Shown one piece after another: positions 1 through 10,314 of a stretch of 15,584 nt of DNA. Every line of letters begins with the position of its first letter. Position 1 is the first letter of the stretch. Source of the stretch: Heterostelium multicystogenum (taxonomy: Eukaryota; Evosea; Eumycetozoa; Acytosteliales; Acytosteliaceae); assembly GCA_003667245.1 (NCBI GenBank), contig RCNN01000293.1, forward strand, positions 1-15,584, read 5' to 3'. The translations under genes were made by a program, and so were the position numbers. The notes under the pieces were generated by a model. The model was not told the DNA's origin, ran no database searches, and saw only the letters and a program-made list of their open reading frames with translations.

Positions 1-443
1 TCGTCTGATGCTCTGGTATCGATACTCTCAGAATCAACATTTCTGCATGGGTCCAACTGTAATATCATCCAATCTCTGTCTTAGGCTAGGTTGGAATTTT
101 GAGTGCAGCTAAACAACCACATATTAATATGTCAATATCAATAATTGTATCTTTTCAATTATATTATAAATAAAATAATATCATTCTACCTACTTTTATT
201 AGGTGGTATCCATACACTGGATCTCTTATTATTACTTGAAGTCATACTCATAGATGTATGACTAGCTCCAATATCTGAATTAATATTATCTATATTGCTA
301 CTAGCATGGTAGCCTGGACTATTTACTACTATACTACTATTATTATCTATAAGTACTATTGTTTATATCAAGAGTATATTATTGCTACTATTACTACTAT
401 AGGCAGGACTTCCACCTACTTCAATCAGTGTTGATGTTGACAT
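1..443 (-). CDS. Unidentified Ser/Asn-rich protein, N-terminal part (runs off the left edge)
   Basis: The proposed start is the ATG at 443-441, preceded by A-rich sequence (AATAATG) as is usual in dictyostelids. The reading frame begins MSTSTLIEVGGSPAY and continues as a low-complexity Ser/Asn stretch to SVWIPPNKS near 193. A short intron follows, with donor GTAGGT at 193 or GTAGAA at 189 and acceptor TTTAG ending at 109. The next exon starts LHSKFQPSLRQRL, continues DDITVGPMQ and then, one base out of frame, RNVDSESIDTRASD up to the window edge. An in-frame TAA lies near 362 and splice phase does not match exactly, so at least two or three base errors (or true lesions) are needed. I recognise no family; the start is a disordered region and the useful domains would lie outside the window. 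It is the downstream neighbour of the polyketide synthase, on the same strand, about 380 bases away. Confidence 0.45.
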
Positions 444-820
444 TATTGTCTGTAATGCTACAACAGTATTATATAAGTATATAATCTAATTAGATATGTA
501 TGTATATCAATTGAAGATAAAGATATAAAGATAAACAGGATAGATATTATTATTTTTAATTTTGTAGTGTGTGTTTTGCTTTGCTGTGGGTTAGACCTGA
601 CCAGTAGTTGTGTAGTTAGACAGACACAGCAAATATTCAATTAATTGAATGTTTTAATGCAATTTTAGTAAATGGGGTTAGAGAGGACTCCTCAAGACTT
701 TTACTAATTCACTTTACTTTGATTTTTTATTAACTAGTTGGTCATAAAAAATCTGTTTTGTGGGCGATCCGACTTTAGATTTTTCAGATTGTTATATTAT
801 TATTTTTAAAAAATACATAT
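444..820. other. Intergenic spacer between the synthase 3' end and the left-edge gene
   Basis: This AT-rich spacer holds no supportable coding exon. A T/A-rich stretch with AATAAA-like signals on the minus strand lies at 820-845, next to the synthase stop, and may serve polyadenylation. The only notable structure is the paired element at 665-707, listed separately. Confidence 0.6.
665..707 (-). repeat. 43-base element with paired ends (possible small RNA)
   Basis: An 8-base perfect inverted repeat (TTAGTAAA at 665-672, TTTACTAA at 700-707) closes a 27-base interior that itself contains the self-complementary GAGGACTCCTC. On the minus strand a CCCACAA sequence lies at 764-758, about 57 bases upstream of the element. 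Dictyostelid small-RNA genes use an upstream element of this type (DUSE) at about that distance, and class I RNAs have paired ends. The 11-base loop motif known from D. discoideum class I RNAs is not present, so this is a structural resemblance only. Confidence 0.3.
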
Positions 821-3800
821 TTATTTATTTATTATTATTAAAAATTTAATGTGATCTTTGATTATTATTATTATTATTTGTTGTTGTTGTTGTTGTTGGT
901 TAGAGATAGATTGATAATATTCAATGTTCTTTATGATGGTTTCAGTGGTAATTTCACAGGGTGGAATTCCGAGGTGGTTGAGATGCTCCATGGTTCGCTT
1001 GCAGTCACCGAATCCAATGTGGAAGAGTGGGAATGTCTTGGCGGTTCTGAAGAATCCTCTGATCTTCTTGCATGGTGTGCTGTTGGAGGTCATCAACTTC
1101 TCCTCCATTGGAGGAAGTCTGGCTCAACGGTAAGTGGATATTGTTGGTTGATAATGTTACAGATGTCAGTGAGATTCTTCATTTGACGCTTCTCAATCCT
1201 GGTTGATAAGGTGGTAGACGGTTGGTTGTTGTTGTTGGTGTTGCTGGCTGTTCCAGTATTGTCCCGTTGAGGGAGTCCGACGAATGATCGAGAGACCCAG
1301 TCAATAGGTGAAGTGTTGATGTTACCCTCACCCAATGTCTGGTTGAATGCTGGGTAGGAACGGAGCCTCAAAGATTGACTTGACGACCAAACCGAGGATG
1401 TCGTTCTCATTGTCGATACCGGTGGTGGAGTCACCAAAGATTGGACCAACTCTGACGATCATTGATGGTATGCCACGAGCGGCGGCAGCCTTGACAAGGT
1501 ACTCAGTGACGACCTTGGATTGGATGTAACCATTCATGTCGTTGATGTGGTTCAATGTTGGATAGACATCTTCTGTAATCGATTCGTTACGGTTATCGTT
1601 GAAGAAGACTGAGATCGAGGAAACGTGGATGATTCTCTTGAGAGTCTCACCGGTTGTGGCCAAACGGATAATGTCCTTGGTACCGTTGATGTTGGTAAGA
1701 CGAATCTCGTCATAGAACTCGATAAAGTTGACGTTTGCACCATTGCTTACGATCAAGTCGACAGAGTTGGCGAGCTGGGTGAATTGTTCTTGCTTCAATC
1801 CAAACAATGGCTGGGAAAGATCACCAAGCACCAAGACAACACGTTGGTCAAATGTGGCAACGTCATAGGCTAATTTGTATTGGTTCAATTTGTTGAAGAC
1901 ACTTTGCTTGGCCTCTTCGACTGAGTTCTTGGCAACGGACTAAACAGTAGATCTTTTGTACGTTTGGCTTGGTGAGGTAGTCTGAGAGCAAGTAGATACC
2001 AAGATAAACAGTAACACCAGTCAAGAATACATTGATTGGAGTGTCGTTGGTGATGTCGATGGCTGGCTTCAAGGTGGCCGATGGAGTGATGTCACTGTCC
2101 AATTCAAGCTCCTTCTTCCAGAATTCCATTGGCTTGGTACCTGGCTTGGAAGTAGAGAGTTGGACTTCCTTGTTGGCTGTGGTTGAAGCAGCTGGAGTTG
2201 CACTAGCAGCGGTTGTGGTTGGAGTCTTGGCAGTAATCTTTTGGATAATTGAGTTGATCGAGTTGGATGAGAGTTGGAGATGGGTGAACAAGTTCTTTTG
2301 GAATTCTTGATCGATCCAGTTCTTGAGTTGAACAGTCAACAATGAATCAATACCATAGTCCTTGAGTCTGGTATCATAGTTGAGTTTGGATGGGTGGATG
2401 GAAAGCAACTCTGAGATTTGAGCAACAACACGGTCAAAGATGCTATTACCACCAGCAGAGCTATTGGAGGCAGCTTGTTTCTTCTCGAGGTCTTCATCAG
2501 CAGCGAGGTGCTCCATCTTTGGACGCATTTGTGGGCAGTAGTCAAAGAGTGACTTGTAGGTGTAGCTGCTGACCATAACTTGGGTTGTTTGCTTGCTAAT
2601 ATCAGCATTGAAGACACCATTCAAGGTTCCGAGAATCTTGGGAAGTGATAGCAAGAGAATACCACGTGATTGGAGGAATTGAGTGACTGATTTGTCCTTT
2701 GCTGCTTCACCAGCAGTTCCCAAACCACCCCAGTTAATGGATGTTGCATTGAGACCGAGGGATCTTCTGTAGTTGGCGAGACCATCTAATACAAAGTTGG
2801 CTGAGGTATATGAAGCTTGATTGGTTGAACCGAGGACAGCAACAATTGAGGAGAAGAGGACAAAGTGGTTGTAGGTGAAGTTCAACTCCAATCCCAATTG
2901 GTGAAGATTCAAAGCACCAACAGTCTTTGGATTGTGTGTTGCATCAATAGTCTTTTGGCTGATGGATTCAACATCACAGTAGTCATAGATGGTGGCAAAG
3001 TGGATGATGGACTTGACTGGCTCAATAGATGGGTTGGAGTTGTAGATCTCTTGGACGGTGGACTTCAAGCTGTCATAGTTGGCAACATCGACAGATCTGT
3101 AGTGGATCTGAATTGGGCTGTTAATGGCCTTTTGTTGGTTGATCAAGAGCTGAAGCTCCCATTTCAATTGTGAACGAGAGAGAACAATAACATTTTTGAG
3201 CTTGGCTGGGGCATGTTGGAGAATCCATCTGAGGATACAAACAGCAATACCAGTTTGACCAGTGATGAGCAAAGTTTGCTCCAAACCGTCGATGGTGTAG
3301 TTTGGTTTGGGGATAGCAGCAATCTTTTGCTCGGCCAACTCTTGTTGCAAAGGAGCCAATACATCTTGACCAAAGTTTTCGAAATCAACAACAAGCTTAC
3401 CAATGTGCTTTCTTTCGTTGATGTACTCGATGGCCTTCTTGGTGTCCTTGACTGGAAGGATTCAACTGGGATAGAGTCGAGCTTTCCTTGGTCAATTGCT
3501 TCGAAGACTTCACGCAAAATACCGTTGACAACCTTTGGACTGTAAGCGATGGCACGCTCCAAATCGATGGTTTGGTATCCAACATGGTATTTGAATACTT
3601 CAATGTCAATGTTGTCGTTCTCCATCAATTGAGTAACTGAAAGATCCATGATACGACCAATTGGAGAAAGGGCATCAAAGTTTGGCTTAAGGAAATCACC
3701 AGACAAAGTGTTCAAGATCATGTCGACACCTTCCTTTGTCTCTGGGAATTGACGGATAGCATCTGGGTATCCACCGGCAACTGAGTTGTTAGCGGTGGAG

Positions 3801-6800
3801 ATGATGCTGGTGATCAAGTTACCATAACGCTTCTCCAAGTACTCACGCTTCTCCTTTGATCCACCAATGGTTGCAAAGACTGGACCGGTGTGTTGCTTGT
3901 ATTTCAAAAGATTCAAGGCAGCAATACCGACACCACCAGTTGATGAGTGCACAAGAATGGAGTCCTTTGATGGGATGAAACGACCAATGTGGAAAATGGC
4001 ATAGTATGCAGTGGCATAGACAACTGGGATGGCGGCAGCCTCAACGAAGCTGATGTTCTTTGGCTTGATGACAACACGATCTTGGTGAGTGATTACGTGT
4101 GACGAGAAAGAGTGACTAGCGAAACCAACGACTTGGTCTCCAACCTTGAAGTGACTGGCACTACCAACACGAGATACAATACCTGAGCACTCGAGACCGA
4201 ATGGTGGATTGTAAATGTCACCCTTACTGAAGATTTCTTGTGGAAGCAAACCACGGTAGAACAAGTTATCTTTGTAGTTGATACCGGTAGCCATGACCTG
4301 GATTTCAATTTGTTCTGGGCCAAGTTGGTCACGTGGGTGGAATACAAATTGGAGGTTAGAGTTCAACTTGCAGATCAAGTTATCATTTTCATAGGATGAT
4401 GGTGATGTGAGGAGTGTTGGTTCGAGGAAGACTCTTTGTACGAGTGGTACATTGTTACGGATGATGAATTCCTTGTCACCGAGAGCAGCAGTGTTGGTCA
4501 ATTTGATCAAGTATGAAAGATCAGCCTTGGCCAATGACTGAGCATCGAGATCTACTGCAGAGGTTTGGAGAGTGGATTGGAACTCAAGGAAGTATCTGTA
4601 GATACCAACTAAAGAGGTATTCAAGTAGTTTCCTGACTCCTTTTGGGCATTCAATGTAGTCAATACCAATTTGACATTGGTGACTTGGTTCTTCAACAAG
4701 ATTTGGTTGAGCTTGACAAACTCCATAGTTCTGACCTTGTAGTTGCTAATGGTGAGTGACTCCAAACCGGCAAGGAAGAAGATGTAGTTATTCTTTCCAT
4801 CGTTCACTTGAGAAAGAAGTTGTTCTTGGACAGTGGTGTTCGATTGGTCAAGAATATCAGAGGACTTGAAGATTTCAATCTTGTTGGCATTCAACAATCC
4901 TTGTTGGATCAATGATTCATCGAATTCAGTTCCAGCAGCCGAAACAATAAAGACGATCTTGTCGATGACATTGGAGCTGGACGATTGCTTAATGGATGGC
5001 TTTTGAGCAATGGTCAAATGAGCTTGGTGTGGTAAGGTCAATGTGTTGGTTGCGTTGATGAGTCCAGCTGACAATAAAAGTTGGCTCAACTCATTGTTGG
5101 AAACAGAGCAATGGTTGTTGGCTGATCTAGTCTCATCAGCTTGGAAGTTGTTGTAGTATCTCTCAACGTTGACACAGCAACCAAGTCAAAAACAATCGAT
5201 GATCTTGGAGCTTCAACCAAAGCAATTTGTCCGGATGGTGTTAGGACTTGAGCGAGGTTGTTGACAATTGTCTTAATGTTGGTAGTTGAACTGCTCAGTG
5301 AGTAGTGGGATACGATCAAGTGGTAGTTGGAAACAAGCAAACCTTGCTCAACCAAATCATTTTCAATGTTGATTGTGGTACGATACTTGATGTAAAGGTT
5401 ATCGTTGGCAAGTGGAGTCAATATAGATTTAAGTGAATCTTTGACCTCGGTAGATGGACAAATAACAGTGTACTCAACAATGACATTGCTTGGTGGAAGC
5501 TTGCTGATTGAATCCAACAATCTTACTGTTTGTTGTCTCTTGCTGTCAAGTTGACTGGCAACATCGAGAATCTTGAAGACTGACTTCTCAGTTGCTGGGA
5601 CTGCAGTGATTGAAGTGACAACAAATGAGGTCAATGAAGTGAGTGCCTCTTGGGAGAGTTGTGAGTTGTATTGGATGTATTCAGTTGCAGTGAAACCATT
5701 GTCATCCTGTTGCTTGGTGATGTTTTCGGTGGAGGCAGCATCGGCAGCGCTCAAGATTGATGGGATAATTTCAGTAATTGACTTTTCAACCAAATCAATT
5801 TCATTTGTGAATTTGCTTTGCTTGGCAACCAATGCCTGTCTAGTTTCATTGATGTTTGAATCTAGGTTAACACTGGAGACCAATTCGAAGAGTCTTGCAA
5901 ATAAGTTCTTGTTTTTGTCCTCAACATTGAATTGGGTGTAGAGAGCGTCGATTGGTTGATTCAATACTTGTTGGGAATTGAACACTGTGGTGTAGATAAG
6001 CTGACCAACAAAGTCTCTGAAGTTGCTGTCCAATTCAAGATCGACGGCGCACTCGACTTCCTTTGAAGCTTGGATGAATGGAACTGCCAATGGTGCTTCC
6101 TTTGATTGCCAGACTTGGGAGTAGGTTTCCTTTGATGGAACCTTGATGGTGGCAGTTCTCTTAACCTTGATCAAAGAGTTGGATACGATCTTACCAAAGC
6201 TGGCAATGATGGTACCATCCTCTAAGAACATCTCAACAGAACCTTGAGAGGTGTTACCGGCCTCTTTAATGACCTTGTTGAAGAGGTAAACATGAGTTGG
6301 TCTCACGGCTGGTAAGTTGGCAGAGTACAACTTGAAGTGTTCCAAACGTTCGAAAACAATTTCCTGTGGTCCATCCATCAATGCCAAAAGACCATGCAAA
6401 GCACAATCGAGAATTGAAGCATTGAAGAAGCTTGAGGTGTCGAATCTAGAGGTGGCTGGGTGCATTTGGAGGTGGCAAATGAACAATTGGTTCCGAATGA
6501 GAAGGACTCAATACGTTGGAAAGTTGGACCATATGGCAAACCAAGAGTTTGCAATTTGGTGTAGACCTCATCCTTGGTAAGAGTGGCCAAGTTGCAACGT
6601 TGACGAAGTTGGTCAAGGTTGACCTTTGGAACAGATGCTGGTGCAAGTGGTTGATAAGTTGAGACTCTACCATGGGCTGACTTGATCCATTTATCAGATT
6701 GATGATTTTCCTTAAAGTTGAATTCAACTTTGTACTCGTTCTTTGAGCTTTGGATAACGTTGGACTGAAGATGATGTTGAACTCCATCAGTCAAGAAGAA

Positions 6801-9800
6801 TGGAATATTGAACTCCAAGTTGTGGATGGATACATCTTGTCCCTTGAAGATATTGACGATGTTGTCAATATAACCAGATCCTGGAACAAGTATTTACCCT
6901 TGATCTTGTGACCCTTCAAGAAGTTGAAAGAACTATAGATAAGATAATTCGATGTTAATAAAGTTGGTGCTATTAGATAATTGGTGATAAAAGTGACTTA
7001 CTCTAAAGTGACATTGATAACAGTTTGATATAAATAATCCACCAGTGTTAACTTTGTTACCCAAGATGTTGGTGGATGGACCTTCCAATCTGATCTTTTG
7101 GCTGACCAATGGCTCGTGCCAGTATTCTTCAGTATCCCATTGGTATCTTGGAAGAATGTGAGTCAATTCCTTCCATGCATTGTTTTGAGAGTCGAATTGA
7201 GATGCGAAATTAATATTGATACCATGGTTGTAGATGGCTGCAAGAGTGGATTGCATGACTTCAATGTCATTCTTCTTTTTGTGAAGTGGTGAGAGAATGA
7301 GAGGAGTGAAAGCATTCTCGTCGGATTGAGGAGCTGGGACAAGCTTCTTAATGTAGAACTGAAGAGTTGGGTGTGGACCAACTTCAATGAAGATTGGTGA
7401 GGTTCCAAGTTGATTGGCTTGGATATATCCAAAGATGTTGTCGATTGCCTTGGTGAATTCCACTGGTTGACGGAGATTGTCATAGATGTACTGTACGTTG
7501 TACTCTTCTTTGGAGTGGAGTTGTCCACCGTGGATGGTTGAGAAGAATGGTAAACATTGGACCGTCGTTGTATTCCAATGTGGCGAGGGGAGAGTCGAAT
7601 ACTTGTTGCTTAATCTTTTCTTGATGTGAAGAGTGGAATGAGCATGGAGTAGTCAGGAAAGCAGTGAAAACACCTGACTCCTTGAGAGTGGCTGCAACTT
7701 GCTTAAGGGTGGCTTCTGAGCCAGTGATAACAATAGAGTCGGATGAGTTATAGCAAGCGATTTCGATGGTTGGGTATAAAGCAGCAAAGTCACGGACATA
7801 TTGGTCGGCTCCAATACCGATTGACATCATTCTACCACTTCCAATTGTGAGATTTTGGAGAGTTGAACGATGGTATACAATCTTGGCGGCGGTTTCAAGA
7901 CTCAAGATATTGGCGGCAAGAGCAGCAGTAACTTCACCAAAACTGTGACCAACAACAATGGTTGGCTTGATGTTCCATTGAGCATAGAGAGCGACCAAAC
8001 CGACTTGGATGAGGAAAACTGATGGTTGAGCAAGCTTTGGTTCGTGGATCTCTGGTGATGATTCAGATTCCAGCTTGTCGAGTGCTTCAAGAATTGAATA
8101 ACCAAAGAGCTCCTTGAGAAGATTGTCGCAACGGTCAACGGCCTCTCTGAAAACTGGCTCAGCAGCATACAAAACCTTACCCATACCCTTCCATTGTGGA
8201 CCTTGACCACAGAATACAAAAACGATTGGAGTCTTTTGCTCCAAACCAAGAGCAGCGATATTAGATGACAACAAAGATGAAGTAGAATATGCGGTCTTTT
8301 GGGCAATGAAATCCTCCCAGTTACGAGCAACAACCACTCTACGAGAGGCGTACAAATGCGAACGTGCCAAAATCTGGTGCTTTACAAAGTCTTCGAATGG
8401 ATGGCTGATGTGAACTTTGCCTGATTGTTCTTAATTTCTTCCATGTATTTATCCAAAGACAATTTGGAATTGGCGGAAACTGGAACTAAATATTCTTTTT
8501 CAACTGGTGCACTGACTTTATTATTATTATTATTCTAAAGTAAATAATGGATTAGTCTTAGAATACTAGATATACACTGACAAATTATAATGGATACATA
8601 CTGTTAAATTGGATTTAACTTCTTCACAAATTATATGACAATTTGATCCAGAAAGACCAAAACTATTTACACCCATACGAACAACTTTGTCGTCTGGGAA
8701 TTGCTCTTGTTCAGTGACAACTTGTACATTCCATTCATCGAGCTTGATCTTTGGATTGATGCGTTCGAAGTGGATGTTTGGAACGAGTTGACGGTTCTTG
8801 AGCATGAGACAAACTTTGATGAGTGAAGCAATACCGGCAGCACTCTCTAAATGACCCATATTGGACTTGACTGAACCAATCTTGAGTGGGTTCTCTTTGG
8901 TGTGGTTGTTTGCGAAAACGTATGAGAGGGCTTCGACTTCGATTGGATCACCAACGGGTGTACCAGTACCATGGGATTCGATATAGTAGATGTCCTCGGG
9001 TTGGAGGTTGGCCTTTTTAAGGGCAAATTCAATATTTTCGGATTGTGCGTGCATTGATGGTGCAGTGATTGTGTTTTTCTTGTTGTAACCGTCGACGTTG
9101 GAACTTCCACCCTTGATGACACCAGTAAATACGGTCTCCATCTCTGACGGCAGCATCATATGACTTCAATATACAAAGACCAGCACCCTCAGCACGTACG
9201 AAACCATCCGCTGAAGCGTCGAAACTGCGACACTTACCCTTGTGTGACAACATACCAAAGTTGGTGAAGGCAATAGAAATGGTTGGATCGTAAAGTGCAT
9301 TGACACCACCGACTACAGCCATTTCACAGTCACCGGTTTGGATGGCTTGGACACCAAGATATACGGCGTTCAAAGAGGACGAGCAGGCAGTGTCCAAAGT
9401 CATGGATGGACCACGGAAATCAAAGGCAAAAGACAAACGATTGGAGATAAAGGAGTTACCGTTACCAGTGAGGAGATATGGTGACATATCAGTGATTTCA
9501 CGGAAACCTTGTTTTTGATAGTCGAGGTTCATCAAACCAATGAAAACACCAGTGTTGGAACCACGGATCTTTGCTGGTTGGATTTGAGCATCTTCGAGGG
9601 CTTCCCAGAGGATGGTCATTAAAACACGTTGTTGTGGATCCAAATGGACGGCTTCTTTTGGAAAGCACACCAAAGAACAATGGATCGAAACGTTTCCATT
9701 CTTCTTCGCTAATATAACCACCAAATTCATTGGAAATAAAGTCTTGGGTCGTGGAAAGTCTGGGACCATCTTGTATCGGCAGTCTTTGAGATACCATCGA

Positions 9801-9930
9801 AACGATTTACCATGTGCTCCCAAAATTCATTTGGATTTTTCGATCCACCTGGAAATCTAAGACCCATACCAATGACTGCAACATCTTGGCTGGTTGGTGA
9901 TGTTTGTTGTTGTTGTTGTTGTTCAGACAT
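821..9930 (-). CDS. Highly reducing type I polyketide synthase with C-terminal thioester reductase
   Basis: One gene for a protein of about 2990 residues after removing two introns (8535-8601 and 6933-7001). Start is the ATG at 9930-9928 in AAAATG context, followed by a Gln run and then the ketosynthase. Domains in order: KS, AT, DH, degenerate MT, ER, KR, ACP, NAD(P)-binding thioester reductase. All KS, AT, DH and ACP catalytic residues can be seen. It lacks the chalcone-synthase-like C-terminal domain of the Steely enzymes. The role inferred is cytosolic assembly of a reduced polyketide or fatty-acid-like chain released as aldehyde or alcohol. The frame is broken about 13 times by one-base indels: extra base near 9757, 9680, 9124, 7556, about 6932, 1943 and 1350; missing base near 8415, 6882, 6465, 5171, 3463 and 1111. 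Within the segments there are no stops, so sequencing error is likelier than a dead gene. The end at 821 follows a Gln/Ile repeat and is uncertain. Confidence 0.93.
950..2020 (-). other. Thioester reductase (TR, extended SDR) domain of the synthase
   Basis: The C-terminal domain resembles the NAD(P)-binding reductases that release acyl chains from carrier proteins. It shows [15 protein letters not shown], a [10 protein letters not shown] stretch, [11 protein letters not shown], the catalytic pair in GYIQSK (Tyr codon 1526-1528, Lys codon 1514-1516) and [10 protein letters not shown]. In the Rossmann loop the second glycine of TGxTGxxG is Val (codon 2007-2009). Frames change near 1943 (extra base), about 1350 (extra base) and 1111 (missing base). 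The last residues are Gln- and Ile-rich repeats. Confidence 0.85.
2270..2460 (-). other. Acyl carrier protein (ACP) domain of the synthase
   Basis: It contains [15 protein letters not shown]. The Ser of the DSL motif (codon 2343-2345) is the expected 4'-phosphopantetheine attachment site. A Thr/Ala/Ser-rich linker of about 50 residues separates it from the reductase. Confidence 0.93.
2560..3300 (-). other. Ketoreductase (KR) domain of the synthase
   Basis: This SDR-fold domain reduces the beta-keto group. The nucleotide-binding loop reads [14 protein letters not shown], which is unlike the usual GGxGxxG but is, as far as I recall, typical of dictyostelid synthases. VIVLSRS follows. The catalytic Ser lies in [12 protein letters not shown] and the Tyr in [11 protein letters not shown] (codon 2808-2810). 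NWGGLGTAG follows. Confidence 0.85.
3370..4440 (-). other. Enoylreductase (ER) domain of the synthase
   Basis: This MDR-family domain reduces the enoyl intermediate with NADPH. It shows [49 protein letters not shown] and the nucleotide-binding [14 protein letters not shown] (about 3910-3945). All these are continuous in one frame. A missing C near 3463 breaks the frame just before [16 protein letters not shown] at the domain end. Confidence 0.92.
5060..5800 (-). other. Degenerate methyltransferase-like (pseudo-MT) region
   Basis: The segment sits where dictyostelid synthases carry the C-methyltransferase. Its later strands can be recognised: [32 protein letters not shown] and, across a missing base near 5171, [10 protein letters not shown]. 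The SAM-binding motif I, normally a Glu-(Ile/Val)-Gly-x-Gly-type stretch, reads [13 protein letters not shown] and has no glycine. The region therefore looks structural, not catalytic. A substitution or assembly artefact is less likely because the motif lies in a long undisturbed frame. Confidence 0.7.
6180..7075 (-). other. Dehydratase (DH) domain of the synthase
   Basis: It removes water from the beta-hydroxy intermediate. The catalytic His lies in [10 protein letters not shown], the HxxxGxxxxP motif, whose final Pro is lost only because one C is missing near 6882. YGPTFQRI and the second catalytic Asp in ILDCALHG are also visible. Intron 2 (6933-7001) splits the domain, and a missing A near 6465 shifts the frame before [10 protein letters not shown]. 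Confidence 0.88.
6933..7001 (-). other. Intron 2 of the polyketide synthase
   Basis: On the minus strand the donor GTAAGT starts at 7001 and the acceptor CTATAG ends at 6933, giving 69 bases with an AT-rich interior. Splicing as drawn leaves the next exon one base out of the frame needed for [12 protein letters not shown], so a further indel near the junction, or a slightly different splice site, is implied. Confidence 0.7.
7330..8230 (-). other. Acyltransferase (AT) domain of the synthase
   Basis: It loads the extender unit from its CoA ester. Visible are the N-terminal [10 protein letters not shown], the nucleophile motif GHSFGE (Ser codon 7942-7944) and the C-terminal EVGPHPTL. The specificity region reads CSFHSSH, where Phe-His resembles malonyl-type enzymes (HAFH) rather than methylmalonyl-type (YASH); choice of malonyl is an inference. 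One extra base near 7556 interrupts the domain before [10 protein letters not shown] missing base near 8415 breaks the KS-AT linker before [10 protein letters not shown]. Confidence 0.92.
8535..8601 (-). other. Intron 1 of the polyketide synthase
   Basis: On the minus strand the donor GTATGT starts at 8601 and the acceptor TTTAG ends at 8535, giving 67 bases. It falls between codons, just after the KS domain. The downstream exon opens with an Asn run and [19 protein letters not shown], the usual KS-AT linker of dictyostelid synthases. Minus-strand stops inside it support its removal. Confidence 0.85.
8620..9885 (-). other. Ketosynthase (KS) domain of the synthase
   Basis: It starts at [14 protein letters not shown] and ends at [10 protein letters not shown]. 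The Claisen-condensation triad is complete: the nucleophile Cys in DTACSSS (codon 9383-9385), His in [10 protein letters not shown] (codon 8971-8973) and His in [10 protein letters not shown] (codon 8851-8853). Three one-base insertions (near 9757, 9680 and 9124) shift the frame inside the domain, each time between strongly conserved stretches such as DFISNEFGG and DPLFFGV. An Asn run, just after the intron, follows the domain. Confidence 0.95.
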
Positions 9931-10314
9931 TTTATTATTATAATTTCTGAAATATTTAATTTCTTTATATATATATTATTATATAAGAATATGATTTGAT
10001 TAATAAATAAATATTATTTGTTTTGTTCTTCTAAGAAGTTAAAGTTTAGTAAACTACATAATATATAAAAATAAATAAATGATAATATGATAAAGGTAGA
10101 GTTGGAGTTGGTTGTAAAGGGAGGTAATGAGAGATGGTTATTAAATTTTGGAATTGGAAAGAATTTGAATTGAAAATAGAATTGGAATGGAAGTTTTGGT
10201 TTTGGCGAGAGAGAAAGAAAAAAAACAGATATTAGGGAAGAGATAATAAATTATGTAATGTGTGTGATTAATTTATATATGTGATTTTAATAGATAAAAA
10301 TTAAATGAATAGAA
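9931..10314. promoter_or_regulatory. AT-rich region between divergent starts, likely synthase promoter
   Basis: No gene is supported here. It lies directly upstream of the synthase start and of a possible plus-strand gene, so it may serve both. The first 100 bases are almost pure A/T, usual for dictyostelid promoters. From about 10090 to 10240 the plus strand is strongly purine-rich (repeated GGAATTGG-, GAGTTGG- and AGAGAGAAAG-like words). I cannot point to a defined binding site. Confidence 0.4.

Noticed and set aside
851..1186. Plus-strand open frame of 111 codons opposite the synthase 3' end
   Set aside because: It is the complement of the reductase C-terminus and a CAA/ATT repeat; its protein is low in complexity and has no known motif.
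9029..9159. Separate short genes for the KS pieces (starts at 9823 and 9159)
   Set aside because: The pieces overlap and join into one continuous KS domain when one base near 9124 is ignored; the inner ATGs are internal codons.
821..9930. Programmed ribosomal frameshifting or many tiny introns as explanation for the broken synthase frame
   Set aside because: The shifts are too many, go both ways, lack a common slippery motif, and the conserved blocks on each side leave no room for introns except at the two called sites.
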